This document shows positions 16,356 to 25,121 of a stretch of 64,000 nt of DNA, one piece after another. Location: positions 224,314-288,313 of the forward strand of contig SVEQ01000003.1 in NCBI GenBank assembly GCA_015057325.1, read 5' to 3'. Position 1 is the stretch's first letter. Each line of letters starts with the position of its first letter. The DNA is from Lachnospiraceae bacterium. Its GTDB lineage: Bacteria > Bacillota > Clostridia > Lachnospirales > Lachnospiraceae. Under the pieces are notes generated by a model. That model had not been told where the DNA came from. It did no database searches and worked only from the letters and a program-made list of their open reading frames with translations. Both the position numbers and the translations under genes were made by a program.

Positions 16356-19300
16356 TTACTTGAAGTACTCAACACCCGACTCAAAGATCAACTGATTCTG
16401 ATCACCGTAAATGTTGATTGCAACATCTGTATCACGTCTTTCTGAATGTGCCATCTTACCGAGCACTCTTCCGTCAGGGCTTGTAATACCTTCAATAGCC
16501 TCATAGGAACCATTTACATTGTAATCCTCATTCATTGTAGGAACGCCGTTAATATCTACATACTGGGTTGCAACCTGACCGTTTGCAAACAACTTGTCAA
16601 GCCACTCTTTGTCTGCAACAAATCTTCCCTCACCATGAGAGATAGGTACTGTATAAACCTCGCCAAGAGTTGCTTTTCTAAGCCAAGGACTCTTATTGCT
16701 TACTATCTTTGTATAAACCATCTTAGATTGATGACGTCCGATACTGTTCATTGTAAGTGTCGGAGAATCCTCTTTCTGAGATGTAATCTTACCATAAGGA
16801 ACAAGACCAAGTTTGATAAGAGCCTGGAAACCGTTACAGATTCCAAGTACAAGACCGTCTCTCTCATTTAAGAGTTTCATAAGTTCATCTTTAAGCTTTT
16901 CATTACGGAAAGCTGTTGCAAAGAACTTAGCAGAACCTTCAGGCTCATCACCTGCCGAGAAACCACCCGGCATCATTACAATCTGCGACTGACTGATTGC
17001 TCTCTCGAAAGCCTCAACCGAATCAAGAATATTCTGCTCTGTCATGTTCTTAAATACGATAGTCTCAACTTCTGCGCCTGCTCTCTCAAAGGCTTTTCTT
17101 GAATCGTACTCGCAGTTAGTTCCCGGGAATACCGGAATAAATACCTTAGGTTTTGCAACTTTATTCTTACATACATATATACTATCTGCCTTAAAGACAT
17201 CATTTCTTACTTTCTCGTTCTTAACGCCTGAAGAAGTAGGGAATACTTTCTCAAGTTTGCCTGTCCATGCACTTACAGCATCCTTCATGGCAATCTTGAC
17301 ATTATCGTATATAAACTTCTCTTCCTCGATTGTCTCACCGATTCTTGTTGCACCAACATTAAGTGATGTAAGATCGTCATTCTTGATTTCGCAAATGATA
17401 GCACCGTAATCTTTCTTAACAAGATCCTGTCTTGATACTGTCTTATCAAGACTTACACCGATTCCGTTACCAAATGCCATCTTAGAAACTGCTTCGATAA
17501 TACCACCATAAGAAACTGCAAACGCTGAAAGAATCTTGCCTTCCTGCATATCTTTATAAAGTGCTGAGTATGTATCCTTAATGCACTCATAATCCGGAAG
17601 ACCGTACTCATCTCTCTTGATATCAATCTTAATCAATGTATTTCCTGCACTCTTAAGTTCAGGTGTAATTACATCACCGGTTCTTGCCACATCAATAGCA
17701 AACGAGCAAAGTGTAGGCGGAACATCAATATCGTTAAATGATCCTGACATTGAATCCTTACCACCAATTGATGCAAGTCCAAATCCAAGCTGTGCATCAT
17801 ATGCACCAAGAAGAGCTGACATTGGCTCTCCCCAACGCTTTGAATCATTACCAAGACGCTTGAAGTACTCCTGGAATGTGAAGTAAATCTTCTTCCAGTC
17901 ACCACCTGAGGCAACAATCTTTGCAACAGAATGAACTACTGAATATATTGCACCATGATATGGTGACCAGCTCATCATATAAGGGTCAAGACCGTAAGAC
18001 ATCATTGTTACAGTATCGCATTTACCCTTATCAAGCGGAAGCTTTGCGATCATTGTCTGAGTTGGTGAAAGCTGATACTTACCACCATAAGGCATTACAA
18101 CTGTTGCAGCTCCGATTGAACTATCAAACATCTCAACAAGACCCTTCTGAGAACATACATTAAGGTCTGAAAGTGTCTCAAGCCATGTCTTCTTAACGTC
18201 TGTAACCTTATTATTATCATCAAAGTAATCTTTCTTCTCAGGCATTGTTACTGTGACGTCGCTCTCCTGATGAGCTCCGTTTGTATCAATAAATGAACGC
18301 TTAAGATTAACTATCTCTTTGCCTCTCCATGTCATAACAAGACGAGGATCTGCTGTAACCTCTGCAACAACTACTGCCTCAAGGTTCTCTTCCTCACAGA
18401 AGCCTAACATCTTATCTACATCTGATTTATCTACAACAACTGCCATTCTTTCCTGAGACTCAGAAATAGCAATTTCTGTTCCGTCAAGACCTGCATATTT
18501 CTTAGGTACTTTATCAAGATCGATTGTAAGTCCGTCAGCAAGCTCACCGATTGCAACGGAAACACCACCTGCACCAAAGTCATTACACTTTCTTATAATA
18601 GAAGCAACTTCGCTTCTTCTAAACAATCTCTGAATCTTTCTTTCTGTAGGAGGATTACCCTTCTGAACCTCAGAACCGCAAGTGTCAATTGACTGGGTTG
18701 TGTGCTTCTTAGAACTTCCTGTAGCTCCTCCGATTCCGTCACGTCCTGTTCTTCCACCGATTAAGATAATTACATTACCCGGATCAGATGTAAGACGCTT
18801 AACGTTCTCCTTAGGGGCAGCAGCTACAACCGCACCAATCTCCATTCTCTTTGCAACATAGTTAGGATGATATACCTCATTAACAAGACCTGTTGCAAGT
18901 CCAATCTGGTTACCGTATGAGCTGTAACCATGTGCAGCAACAGTAACAAGTTTTCTCTGTGGAAGCTTACCTTCCAATGTCTCTGAAAGTGACTTTGTAG
19001 GATCTGCAGCACCTGTTACACGCATTGCCTGATATACATATGAACGTCCTGAAAGCGGATCTCTGATACATCCGCCAAGACATGTTGCAGCACCACCGAA
19101 AGGTTCAATCTCTGTAGGATGGTTATGTGTCTCGTTCTTAAACTGAATAAGATAAGGAACTTCCTCTCCATCAATTACAACAGGAACTTCAATAGAGCAT
19201 GCATTTATCTCATCAGAAACTTCCATCTCCTGTAACTTTCCTTCAGAGCGAAGCTTCTTCATAGCCATAAGCGCAATATCCATAAGACAAGTGAACTTGT

Positions 19301-20108
19301 CGTCGCGTCCTTTGTAAAGTTCTTCCTTATCTGCAAGGTATGAGTTGTAAGAATCCTCAATTGGTTTCTTGTAGTAACCGTCTTCAAATGTAACATTGGT
19401 AAGCTCTGTTGCAAATGTTGTATGACGGCAATGGTCTGACCAGTATGTATCCAAAACTCTTATCTCTGTAACAGAAGGATCTCTGTTCTCGTCATTCTTG
19501 AAGTAATTCTGAATATGAAGGAAATCCTTAAATGTCATAGCAAGTCCCAAGCTGTCATAAAGCTCTTTTAACTTGTCTTCTGCCATATCCTTAAATCCAT
19601 CAAAAAGAGCAACATCATCAGGCTCATCAAATACCTGAACTAATGTCTCAGGGATAGACGCATCATCTGTTTCTCTTGAATCTACAGGGTTGATACAGTA
19701 TGATTTAACTTTCTCAAACTGCTCATCATTTATATCACCCTTAATAATATATGTAGTAGCGCAACGAATAATCGGCTCTTCTTTCTCATTTAACAACTTG
19801 ACGCACTGCTCAGCAGAATCCGCTCTCTGGTCGAACTGTCCCGGAAGTGCTTCAACCGAAAACACTTTATCTTTCTCATCTTTTGGGAATGTGTTCTCAT
19901 AGACAAAATCTACAGGTGGCTCTGAAAAAACAGTTTTTAATGCTTTCTCATATGTCTTGTCAGACACGTTCTCAACATCATAGCGAACGAGCACTCTGAC
20001 ACTTTCTATATTAAGGTCAAGGTAGTCGGTAAGCTCCTCATAAAGCTCCTTTGCCTTAACTGCATAATCAGGTTTCTTCTCAACGTAAACTCTCTTTACC
20101 TTGCTCAT
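16356..20108 (-). CDS. purL: phosphoribosylformylglycinamidine synthase
   Basis: The 1250-residue enzyme catalyses the glutamine-dependent step from FGAR to FGAM in purine synthesis. It is the large single-chain form. An N-terminal PurS-like region is followed by two AIRS-type ATP domains (the segment with HNHPTEIEPFGGAATCLGG and SIGGKDSMSGSF) and a C-terminal glutamine amidotransferase from about residue 990, with nucleophile Cys in GICNGFQALIKLG and a His in SHGEGRF. AAGGAGG precedes the ATG, and a consensus-like promoter lies 60-90 bases upstream. It is the first gene of a long leftward series (nnr, alr, mazF-like and others) and the only pur gene here. Confidence 0.96.
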   Translation of the reverse strand: MSKVKRVYVEKKPDYAVKAKELYEELTDYLDLNIESVRVLVRYDVENVSDKTYEKALKTVFSEPPVDFVYENTFPKDEKDKVFSVEALPGQFDQRADSAEQCVKLLNEKEEPIIRCATTYIIKGDINDEQFEKVKSYCINPVDSRETDDASIPETLVQVFDEPDDVALFDGFKDMAEDKLKELYDSLGLAMTFKDFLHIQNYFKNDENRDPSVTEIRVLDTYWSDHCRHTTFATELTNVTFEDGYYKKPIEDSYNSYLADKEELYKGRDDKFTCLMDIALMAMKKLRSEGKLQEMEVSDEINACSIEVPVVIDGEEVPYLIQFKNETHNHPTEIEPFGGAATCLGGCIRDPLSGRSYVYQAMRVTGAADPTKSLSETLEGKLPQRKLVTVAAHGYSSYGNQIGLATGLVNEVYHPNYVAKRMEIGAVVAAAPKENVKRLTSDPGNVIILIGGRTGRDGIGGATGSSKKHTTQSIDTCGSEVQKGNPPTERKIQRLFRRSEVASIIRKCNDFGAGGVSVAIGELADGLTIDLDKVPKKYAGLDGTEIAISESQERMAVVVDKSDVDKMLGFCEEENLEAVVVAEVTADPRLVMTWRGKEIVNLKRSFIDTNGAHQESDVTVTMPEKKDYFDDNNKVTDVKKTWLETLSDLNVCSQKGLVEMFDSSIGAATVVMPYGGKYQLSPTQTMIAKLPLDKGKCDTVTMMSYGLDPYMMSWSPYHGAIYSVVHSVAKIVASGGDWKKIYFTFQEYFKRLGNDSKRWGEPMSALLGAYDAQLGFGLASIGGKDSMSGSFNDIDVPPTLCSFAIDVARTGDVITPELKSAGNTLIKIDIKRDEYGLPDYECIKDTYSALYKDMQEGKILSAFAVSYGGIIEAVSKMAFGNGIGVSLDKTVSRQDLVKKDYGAIICEIKNDDLTSLNVGATRIGETIEEEKFIYDNVKIAMKDAVSAWTGKLEKVFPTSSGVKNEKVRNDVFKADSIYVCKNKVAKPKVFIPVFPGTNCEYDSRKAFERAGAEVETIVFKNMTEQNILDSVEAFERAISQSQIVMMPGGFSAGDEPEGSAKFFATAFRNEKLKDELMKLLNERDGLVLGICNGFQALIKLGLVPYGKITSQKEDSPTLTMNSIGRHQSKMVYTKIVSNKSPWLRKATLGEVYTVPISHGEGRFVADKEWLDKLFANGQVATQYVDINGVPTMNEDYNVNGSYEAIEGITSPDGRVLGKMAHSERRDTDVAINIYGDQNQLIFESGVEYFK

Positions 20109-20127
20109 AATGTCCTCCTTGTATTTG

Positions 20128-20144
20128 AATAATCATTGATTATT
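20128..20144. promoter_or_regulatory. 17-base palindrome in the purL leader
   Basis: AATAATCATTGATTATT is a perfect odd palindrome between the promoter and the ribosome binding site of purL. It could be an operator or a small hairpin; no known purine riboswitch features accompany it. Confidence 0.35.
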
Positions 20145-20168
20145 TTTTATCCAAAATGATACCATGTA

Positions 20169-20197
20169 ATTATAATCAAACTTTTCTGTTATTGCAA
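20169..20197 (-). promoter_or_regulatory. purL promoter
   Basis: On the minus strand TTGCAA (20192-20197) and TATAAT (20169-20174) are 17 bases apart, upstream of purL. Confidence 0.6.
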
Positions 20198-20247
20198 CAT
20201 GTATTACAGATAAAATAAATGATTGTATAACATGCAGAAAATATACA

Positions 20248-20284
20248 TAAAAAGGAGCAAAAATCTTACGATTCTTACTCCTAT
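20248..20284 (-). terminator. terminator after the CheY-like gene
   Basis: On the minus strand a 13-bp stem (AGGAGTAAGAATC against GATTTTTGCTCCT, two G-T pairs) closes a GTAA loop and is followed by TTTTTATG. It begins right after the stop codon at 20292. Confidence 0.85.
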
Positions 20285-20291
20285 ACATAGA

Positions 20292-20657
20292 CTATTTGGT
20301 AACTTTATCTATAATAGTTTTAAGGTGCTCCGGCTCAAAGGGTTTGGCGATGAACTCGCTTGCACCGCTTCTTATAGCCTCAACCATCTTGGTTTTCTGT
20401 CCCGCTGCCGTAATCATAATCACCTTGGCTTCAGGATAATCCGTCTTAATCTTCTTAAGAGATTCTATGCCATCTAACACCGGCATAGTAATATCCATAG
20501 TCACAACATCCGGCTTAAGCTCGCCGTATTTCTCATATCCCTCTAATCCATTGGTGGCCTCACCAATGATTTCATACCCTTCCGATTCAAGTATTCCTCT
20601 TAATATCTTCCGTGAAGTTCTTGAATCATCAACAATCAAAACTGTTGTCATAATCAT
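20292..20657 (-). CDS. CheY-like single-domain response regulator
   Basis: This 121-residue receiver domain has the acidic pocket D10/D11, the phosphoacceptor Asp55 in VVTMDITMPV, the switch residue in ITAAG and the conserved lysine in AKPFEPEH. There is no output domain, so it acts by protein contact, as CheY does at the flagellar motor. It lies 45 bases downstream of a CheX-like phosphatase-type gene, which suggests that gene product dephosphorylates it. Two close ATG codons are possible; AAAAGGGG favours the first two about equally. Confidence 0.88.
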   Translation of the reverse strand: MIMTTVLIVDDSRTSRKILRGILESEGYEIIGEATNGLEGYEKYGELKPDVVTMDITMPVLDGIESLKKIKTDYPEAKVIMITAAGQKTKMVEAIRSGASEFIAKPFEPEHLKTIIDKVTK

Positions 20658-20702
20658 ATATCCCCTTTTCCTGTCAACTATAAAACACCCGTGACAAACG
20701 CA

Positions 20703-21599
20703 TCACTCTAAATGCCATTTTGATTCTCTGCATATTACAAGGTCAACATGCTGATCTCTTATATAAATGGGAACAAGAACCACATTATTAACATCTGTCA
20801 CTTTGGCAGGGGTGTCCTTAAGTATAGGTGGAAGCATATCTATATCGACATACTCATTGCTAAGTTTTGTTGCAAAAAGACCGTTGTTACAATTAAGGAA
20901 TTCACAGGTTGCATCGACAACATCGATATCAATAACCTCAAACTCTTCTTTCGCATAGGCCTCTGCAATCAGCTTAAGCGCTTCACCCTCTCCGAAAAAT
21001 CCTGTAAAAATCTTATAATCACCATCAAGCACCTGTACTGCAGCAAAAGGTGCTGATATCTCATCTACAACCTTGACCTTCTCAATTCTGAACTGTCGGT
21101 CAATGAATCGTGCTATATTTCTTGCTGTAAGAGCTATATAATCCTTAACCACAGGCGAAATGTTGCAATCCCTAAGAAGTACAGGAATAATCTTATCAAC
21201 GTCACCACTCTTAATGGCATCTACATCGAGATCCGATAAGTTCTGTGCCGTCTTGTAAGCCTTAACATGCTCTTGTATCTCTTCTAGTGTAAGTATGTTA
21301 CGCTCAACCATAGCCTGAACGAAAAGAAGATAACTGTCTCCCTGTTTGGCAAGAAGCATCTCAACCTGAGATTCGCTAAGATATCCACGGCTTACGGCTA
21401 TATCACCGAAACGCTTATCCAATCTATGCTGTGCATCGTTAACCTCTTCCGCCTCTTCTTCTGTCATGAATCCTTCAGCTACAGCTAAAAGACCAAGCTT
21501 AACTCTTGAACTCTGGCTGGCTATAACAACCTCATTGTACTGTTCCTTTGTAATTATGCCTTGATTCTCAAGGTATTTACCAAAATAAGCTTCAAACAT
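20703..21599 (-). CDS. CheX-domain protein with N-terminal helical module
   Basis: The 298-residue protein has two parts. Residues 1-110 are helical, with a repeated pattern (LGLLAVAEGFMTEEEAEEV; RFGDIAVSRGYLSESQVEML) resembling the N-terminal domain of type II secretion ATPases (T2SSE_N/MshEN), which in some proteins binds c-di-GMP. Residues 150-298 resemble CheX, a CheY-P phosphatase. It precedes a CheY-like gene and is divergent from a GGDEF-EAL gene, so it probably links c-di-GMP or another input to CheY signalling; this is inference. The start has GGAGA upstream. Confidence 0.65.
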   Translation of the reverse strand: MFEAYFGKYLENQGIITKEQYNEVVIASQSSRVKLGLLAVAEGFMTEEEAEEVNDAQHRLDKRFGDIAVSRGYLSESQVEMLLAKQGDSYLLFVQAMVERNILTLEEIQEHVKAYKTAQNLSDLDVDAIKSGDVDKIIPVLLRDCNISPVVKDYIALTARNIARFIDRQFRIEKVKVVDEISAPFAAVQVLDGDYKIFTGFFGEGEALKLIAEAYAKEEFEVIDIDVVDATCEFLNCNNGLFATKLSNEYVDIDMLPPILKDTPAKVTDVNNVVLVPIYIRDQHVDLVICRESKWHLE

Positions 21600-21660
21600 A
21601 AGTAGTCTCCATTCTCCATATAAAAAATAACCCCAATTATTTACATAAATTCACGCAATT

Positions 21661-21689
21661 ATTATATCACATACGTCGTTGTAAAGCAA
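21661..21689 (-). promoter_or_regulatory. promoter of the CheX/CheY unit
   Basis: On the minus strand TTGCTT (21684-21689) and TATAAT (21661-21666) are 17 bases apart, about 60 bases upstream of the start at 21599. Confidence 0.5.
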
Positions 21690-21778
21690 ATAAATTACGG
21701 TAAATTTTTGATATTTTAAGTCCAAATTTTGCCATAAAAAATATAACTTTAACAACATCGTTTTTTACAAATTTCACA

Positions 21779-21807
21779 TTGAAATATATTTTTTGATTTT
21801 ATATAAT
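21779..21807 (+). promoter_or_regulatory. promoter of the GGDEF-EAL gene
   Basis: TTGAAA (21779-21784) and TATAAT (21802-21807) are separated by 17 bases, about 58 bases upstream of the ATG at 21866. Confidence 0.6.
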
Positions 21808-21865
21808 GTAATCGATAGTCATTTTAATATGAAACTACCAATTTTCCGGAAAGGGTCTTACACAT

Positions 21866-24292
21866 ATGTCAATCAAGAAATCACTTCAAAGTTCGATATT
21901 GTTTTTGGCAGTCATACCCGTCATTTTAATGGCACTACTTGCTTATTTTGTATCACTTTCAAAATATGCAAGCATTAACGAAGTTAACACAACAAAGATT
22001 GCCTCCGATTACAGTTACGGACTTGTATCACAATTAGAATCGCAAATAATAGAAACCGAAGCACTTGCTTCCACAAACAACATCAAAAGTTACTTATTAG
22101 AGAAGGTTAATTCTCCTGATACATTAGTGGACAGAAGCTCAGTAGAATATCAAAGTATCAAAGAATCAATAACACAGTTGTCAAACAATGCAGACCATAG
22201 CGTCAACTATTACTTCTACGACATAGATGGTTATCTTACAATAACCACCGACAATGATTCCGAATCGGATTGGGCCGAGGTCATGGATAAACCAATTTCT
22301 GAGTATACAAACACTACCATCCTCCCCAAATCCAACTTCAACCAGGAAACTCTTGATATAATAGTTCCGGTTACCGTTAAGGATCAGGTTGTCGGACTTT
22401 TGAGAACTAATATTTCAAGACAATATTTTGGAATATTCCTTTCCGAAGAACGAGGAACATTTCTTCTGGATAACGAAGGCAATCCAATGTTTGGATATCC
22501 TTTAGATGAAGGTGACGGACCATTCTATGATTACATCAAAGAAGTTATAGCATCATTTTCCGATAAGGCAGTTATGGACGATGTCAACGATGCCTATTCA
22601 GAGGATACCGAGTACCTGTACGGTTATGCAACTATCCCGCTTTATGATTGGATATATGTTGTTAAGCAGGACACATCCGGATACACTAACATCGTTTCAA
22701 GTCTTCCGCTTATACTTATTGTACTTCTTGTAATAGTTATCATTTTCTCAAGTGTAATAAGTAACGGACTTGCACACAGTTATACGAAACCAATTTTCGA
22801 ATTGCAGGAAGATATCCGCGAAGCTGCTGCCGGTAAGCTCGATGTTCATTGTGATGTTGATACGGACGATGAGTTTGGCGACCTTGCCAACAACTTCAAC
22901 CAGATGATGGATATCATTTCCGCCAACTACAAAGAAATCAGCGCTTCTCACAAGAAGCTTGAAGAGAACCAGATAGAACTTAAGGATAACTACCTTAACA
23001 TCGAAAGAATCGCTTATACTGATGCACTTACCGGTTTGTATAACCGTATGGCATTCTTCAAGTTTGCAGACGATATACTGACATCACCGGAATCGTCAAA
23101 GCAACGTCATGCGGTAATCTTTATCGACCTTGACGGATTCAAATCAATCAACGATACACTTGGACATGACTACGGTGATTTGTTGCTTCAGGCTGTTACG
23201 GCAGATTTGTCTGAACGTGTTGCCGCAGATGATATACTTGCCAGAAACGGTGGTGACGAGTTCGTAATACTTAGAAACTCAACCGGAACCGACAAAGATT
23301 TGCAGAACTTCATGGCATCACTTGTCAACATTGCAAGTCATCCTTTTGTACTTGGTGACGAGACAGTTAGAGTTACAATCAGTGCCGGCGTTGCCGTCTA
23401 TCCACAGAACGGAACAACTCTTACAGACCTTATGAAGAAAGCGGATATTGCCATGTATTCTTCAAAGAACAGTGGTAAGAACAGCTACACATTCTTCAAT
23501 CTCGATATGGAGAATGAAGTACGAAGGAGAAATGATCTTATAGAGATATTAAGAGAGTCCGTTGAAATGCATGATGTACATCTCGTATATCAGCCACAGT
23601 TTGACTCAAAGAATCATGAAATAATCGGTGCAGAAGCGCTTATGCGACTTGATTCCATAGAACTTGGAACGGTAACACCCGATGAGTTTATACCTGTCGC
23701 GGAAGAATCAGGACTTATTGATGAACTTGGTGAATGGGCACTTATCGAAGCATGCAGTTTCAATCACAGAATAATCGAAGCCGGCTTCAAACCGCTTAAC
23801 ATATCGGTTAACATTTCAACTGCACAGCTTCGTGGCGACAAGTTGCTTAACATTGTCAAATCAATACCACAGCGTACAGCGATGCCTCTTGAATATCTTG
23901 AAATTGAGCTTACAGAGAATGTTCTTCTTAAGAACTTTGAGCACAATCTCGAGATTATTAACAAGCTCAAGGGATTCGGTGTTCGTATTGCACTTGATGA
24001 TTTTGGAACCGGATATTCATCATTTAACTATCTTACAAAAATTCCTATCGATACACTTAAGATCGACAGAAGTTTTGTAGCCAAGATTAACAACAATGAG
24101 AAAGATGCCTATATTGCAGATACCATTATCAACCTTGCTCACAAGCTTGGTATTACGGTTATTGCTGAAGGTGTTGAGAATATTGAACAACTCAATTTGT
24201 TAAAAGAAGAAACTTGTGATATACTCCAAGGATATTTCTTCTCAAAAGCACTTAATGAAGAAGAGTTTTTTGCAATGCTCAATGAGAAATGA
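21866..24292 (+). CDS. membrane GGDEF-EAL c-di-GMP protein
   Basis: The 808-residue protein has a membrane segment at about 10-30, an extracellular Cache-like sensor domain (30-270), a second membrane segment (LPLILIVLLVIVIIFSSVIS), a HAMP linker (300-360), a GGDEF domain with the intact motif RNGGDEFVIL (about 460-469) and an EAL domain with GAEALMRL (about 588), DDFGTGYSSF and QGYFFSKAL. The catalytic motifs of both cyclase and phosphodiesterase look intact, so the net activity is unclear. GGAAAGGG precedes the ATG. DUF1292 follows after 15 bases. It is divergent from the CheX/CheY unit. Confidence 0.92.
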   Translation: MSIKKSLQSSILFLAVIPVILMALLAYFVSLSKYASINEVNTTKIASDYSYGLVSQLESQIIETEALASTNNIKSYLLEKVNSPDTLVDRSSVEYQSIKESITQLSNNADHSVNYYFYDIDGYLTITTDNDSESDWAEVMDKPISEYTNTTILPKSNFNQETLDIIVPVTVKDQVVGLLRTNISRQYFGIFLSEERGTFLLDNEGNPMFGYPLDEGDGPFYDYIKEVIASFSDKAVMDDVNDAYSEDTEYLYGYATIPLYDWIYVVKQDTSGYTNIVSSLPLILIVLLVIVIIFSSVISNGLAHSYTKPIFELQEDIREAAAGKLDVHCDVDTDDEFGDLANNFNQMMDIISANYKEISASHKKLEENQIELKDNYLNIERIAYTDALTGLYNRMAFFKFADDILTSPESSKQRHAVIFIDLDGFKSINDTLGHDYGDLLLQAVTADLSERVAADDILARNGGDEFVILRNSTGTDKDLQNFMASLVNIASHPFVLGDETVRVTISAGVAVYPQNGTTLTDLMKKADIAMYSSKNSGKNSYTFFNLDMENEVRRRNDLIEILRESVEMHDVHLVYQPQFDSKNHEIIGAEALMRLDSIELGTVTPDEFIPVAEESGLIDELGEWALIEACSFNHRIIEAGFKPLNISVNISTAQLRGDKLLNIVKSIPQRTAMPLEYLEIELTENVLLKNFEHNLEIINKLKGFGVRIALDDFGTGYSSFNYLTKIPIDTLKIDRSFVAKINNNEKDAYIADTIINLAHKLGITVIAEGVENIEQLNLLKEETCDILQGYFFSKALNEEEFFAMLNEK

Positions 24293-24307
24293 AAGGAGTA
24301 ACAGACA

Positions 24308-24616
24308 ATGAGTACGGAAAAAGACAATATTACTTACACAGAAGACACAATCACTATCGTGTTAGAGAACGACAAAGAAGTCGAATGTGATATACTTGCC
24401 ATCTTCCCGGTTAGAGAGCAATTCTACATTGCAATCATGCCGCAGACTCCTATTGAAGGTTTCGAAGAGGACGAGTATTTCCTCTACCGCTACGCTTCTG
24501 ATGGAGAGAACGTAGAACTTAGCGATATTGAATCTGAAGAAGAATTAGAAGCTGCTGAAGATAAGTTCGAAGAGCTTCTTGACGAAGAGGAATTCAATTC
24601 CATGGAAGATAAATAA
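24308..24616 (+). CDS. DUF1292 family protein
   Basis: This acidic 102-residue cytoplasmic protein matches DUF1292 (ITIVLENDKEVECDILAIF, then EDEYFLYRY). The function of the family is unknown; it is widespread in Firmicutes. It lies 15 bases after the GGDEF-EAL gene with AAAGGAG upstream, so they are cotranscribed. The C-terminus is a Glu/Asp-rich helix. Confidence 0.88.
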   Translation: MSTEKDNITYTEDTITIVLENDKEVECDILAIFPVREQFYIAIMPQTPIEGFEEDEYFLYRYASDGENVELSDIESEEELEAAEDKFEELLDEEEFNSMEDK

Positions 24617-24626
24617 TTGTTAACAG

Positions 24627-24662
24627 CAAAACTCCGCAGGTCATAAACCTGCGGAGTTTCTT
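24627..24662. terminator. bidirectional terminator after DUF1292
   Basis: A 13-bp perfect stem (AAACTCCGCAGGT with its complement) and a 5-base loop lie between two convergent genes, with a short T-run on the plus side. Confidence 0.85.
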
Positions 24663-24887
24663 TTATCCAAGCATCGACTTTAATTGATTAAACATTTCCA
24701 AATCCTCTGCTGACACTCTCATGTTGGTTGTCATTTTCTTGCCGGCTGGATCGGTAACACTAATCTCTATTATGCTACCCTCGCCTATACTAGTTCCGGC
24801 CGCCTTGAAAAACATCGGTACTTTAGGATGGTTGGCCTTAAATCTGTCATAAAGACCTTTAAACTGCATTAATGCCATAGGATTCAT
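24663..24887 (-). CDS. small conserved-type hypothetical protein
   Basis: The 74-residue protein begins MNPMALMQFKGLYDRF, has a beta-rich middle (GEGSIIEISVTDPAGK) and a short C-terminal helix (EDLEMFNQLKSMLG). GGAGAG precedes the ATG. I recall similar small proteins in Lachnospiraceae but no function. It converges on DUF1292 and diverges from carB. Confidence 0.7.
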   Translation of the reverse strand: MNPMALMQFKGLYDRFKANHPKVPMFFKAAGTSIGEGSIIEISVTDPAGKKMTTNMRVSAEDLEMFNQLKSMLG

Positions 24888-25121
24888 TTTCTATCTCTCC
24901 TTCTAAATAATCTGACAATTCTTCCCATATAGTTTTATTAATACACAATAGTATTGCGTAATCAACACATATTATGCAACAACACCATATATAGCAGAAC
25001 TTTCGCCATTTTGCAACAATATATACAAAAAATTTCATCAAAAAAAATGCATTTTTTACTTGTACTTTTTCTCATTTTCATGGATAATGTAGAACAGTAT
25101 GAAGTTAGGAGGCAAAAGATA

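Noticed and set aside
20109..20250. Purine riboswitch upstream of purL
   Set aside because: Conserved loop sequences and paired stems were not found; only a promoter and short palindrome are visible.
24888..25121. PyrR-type attenuator or transcript leader before carB
   Set aside because: A few short inverted repeats such as TTGCGTAA near TTATGCAAC are present, but no terminator/antiterminator pair could be drawn.
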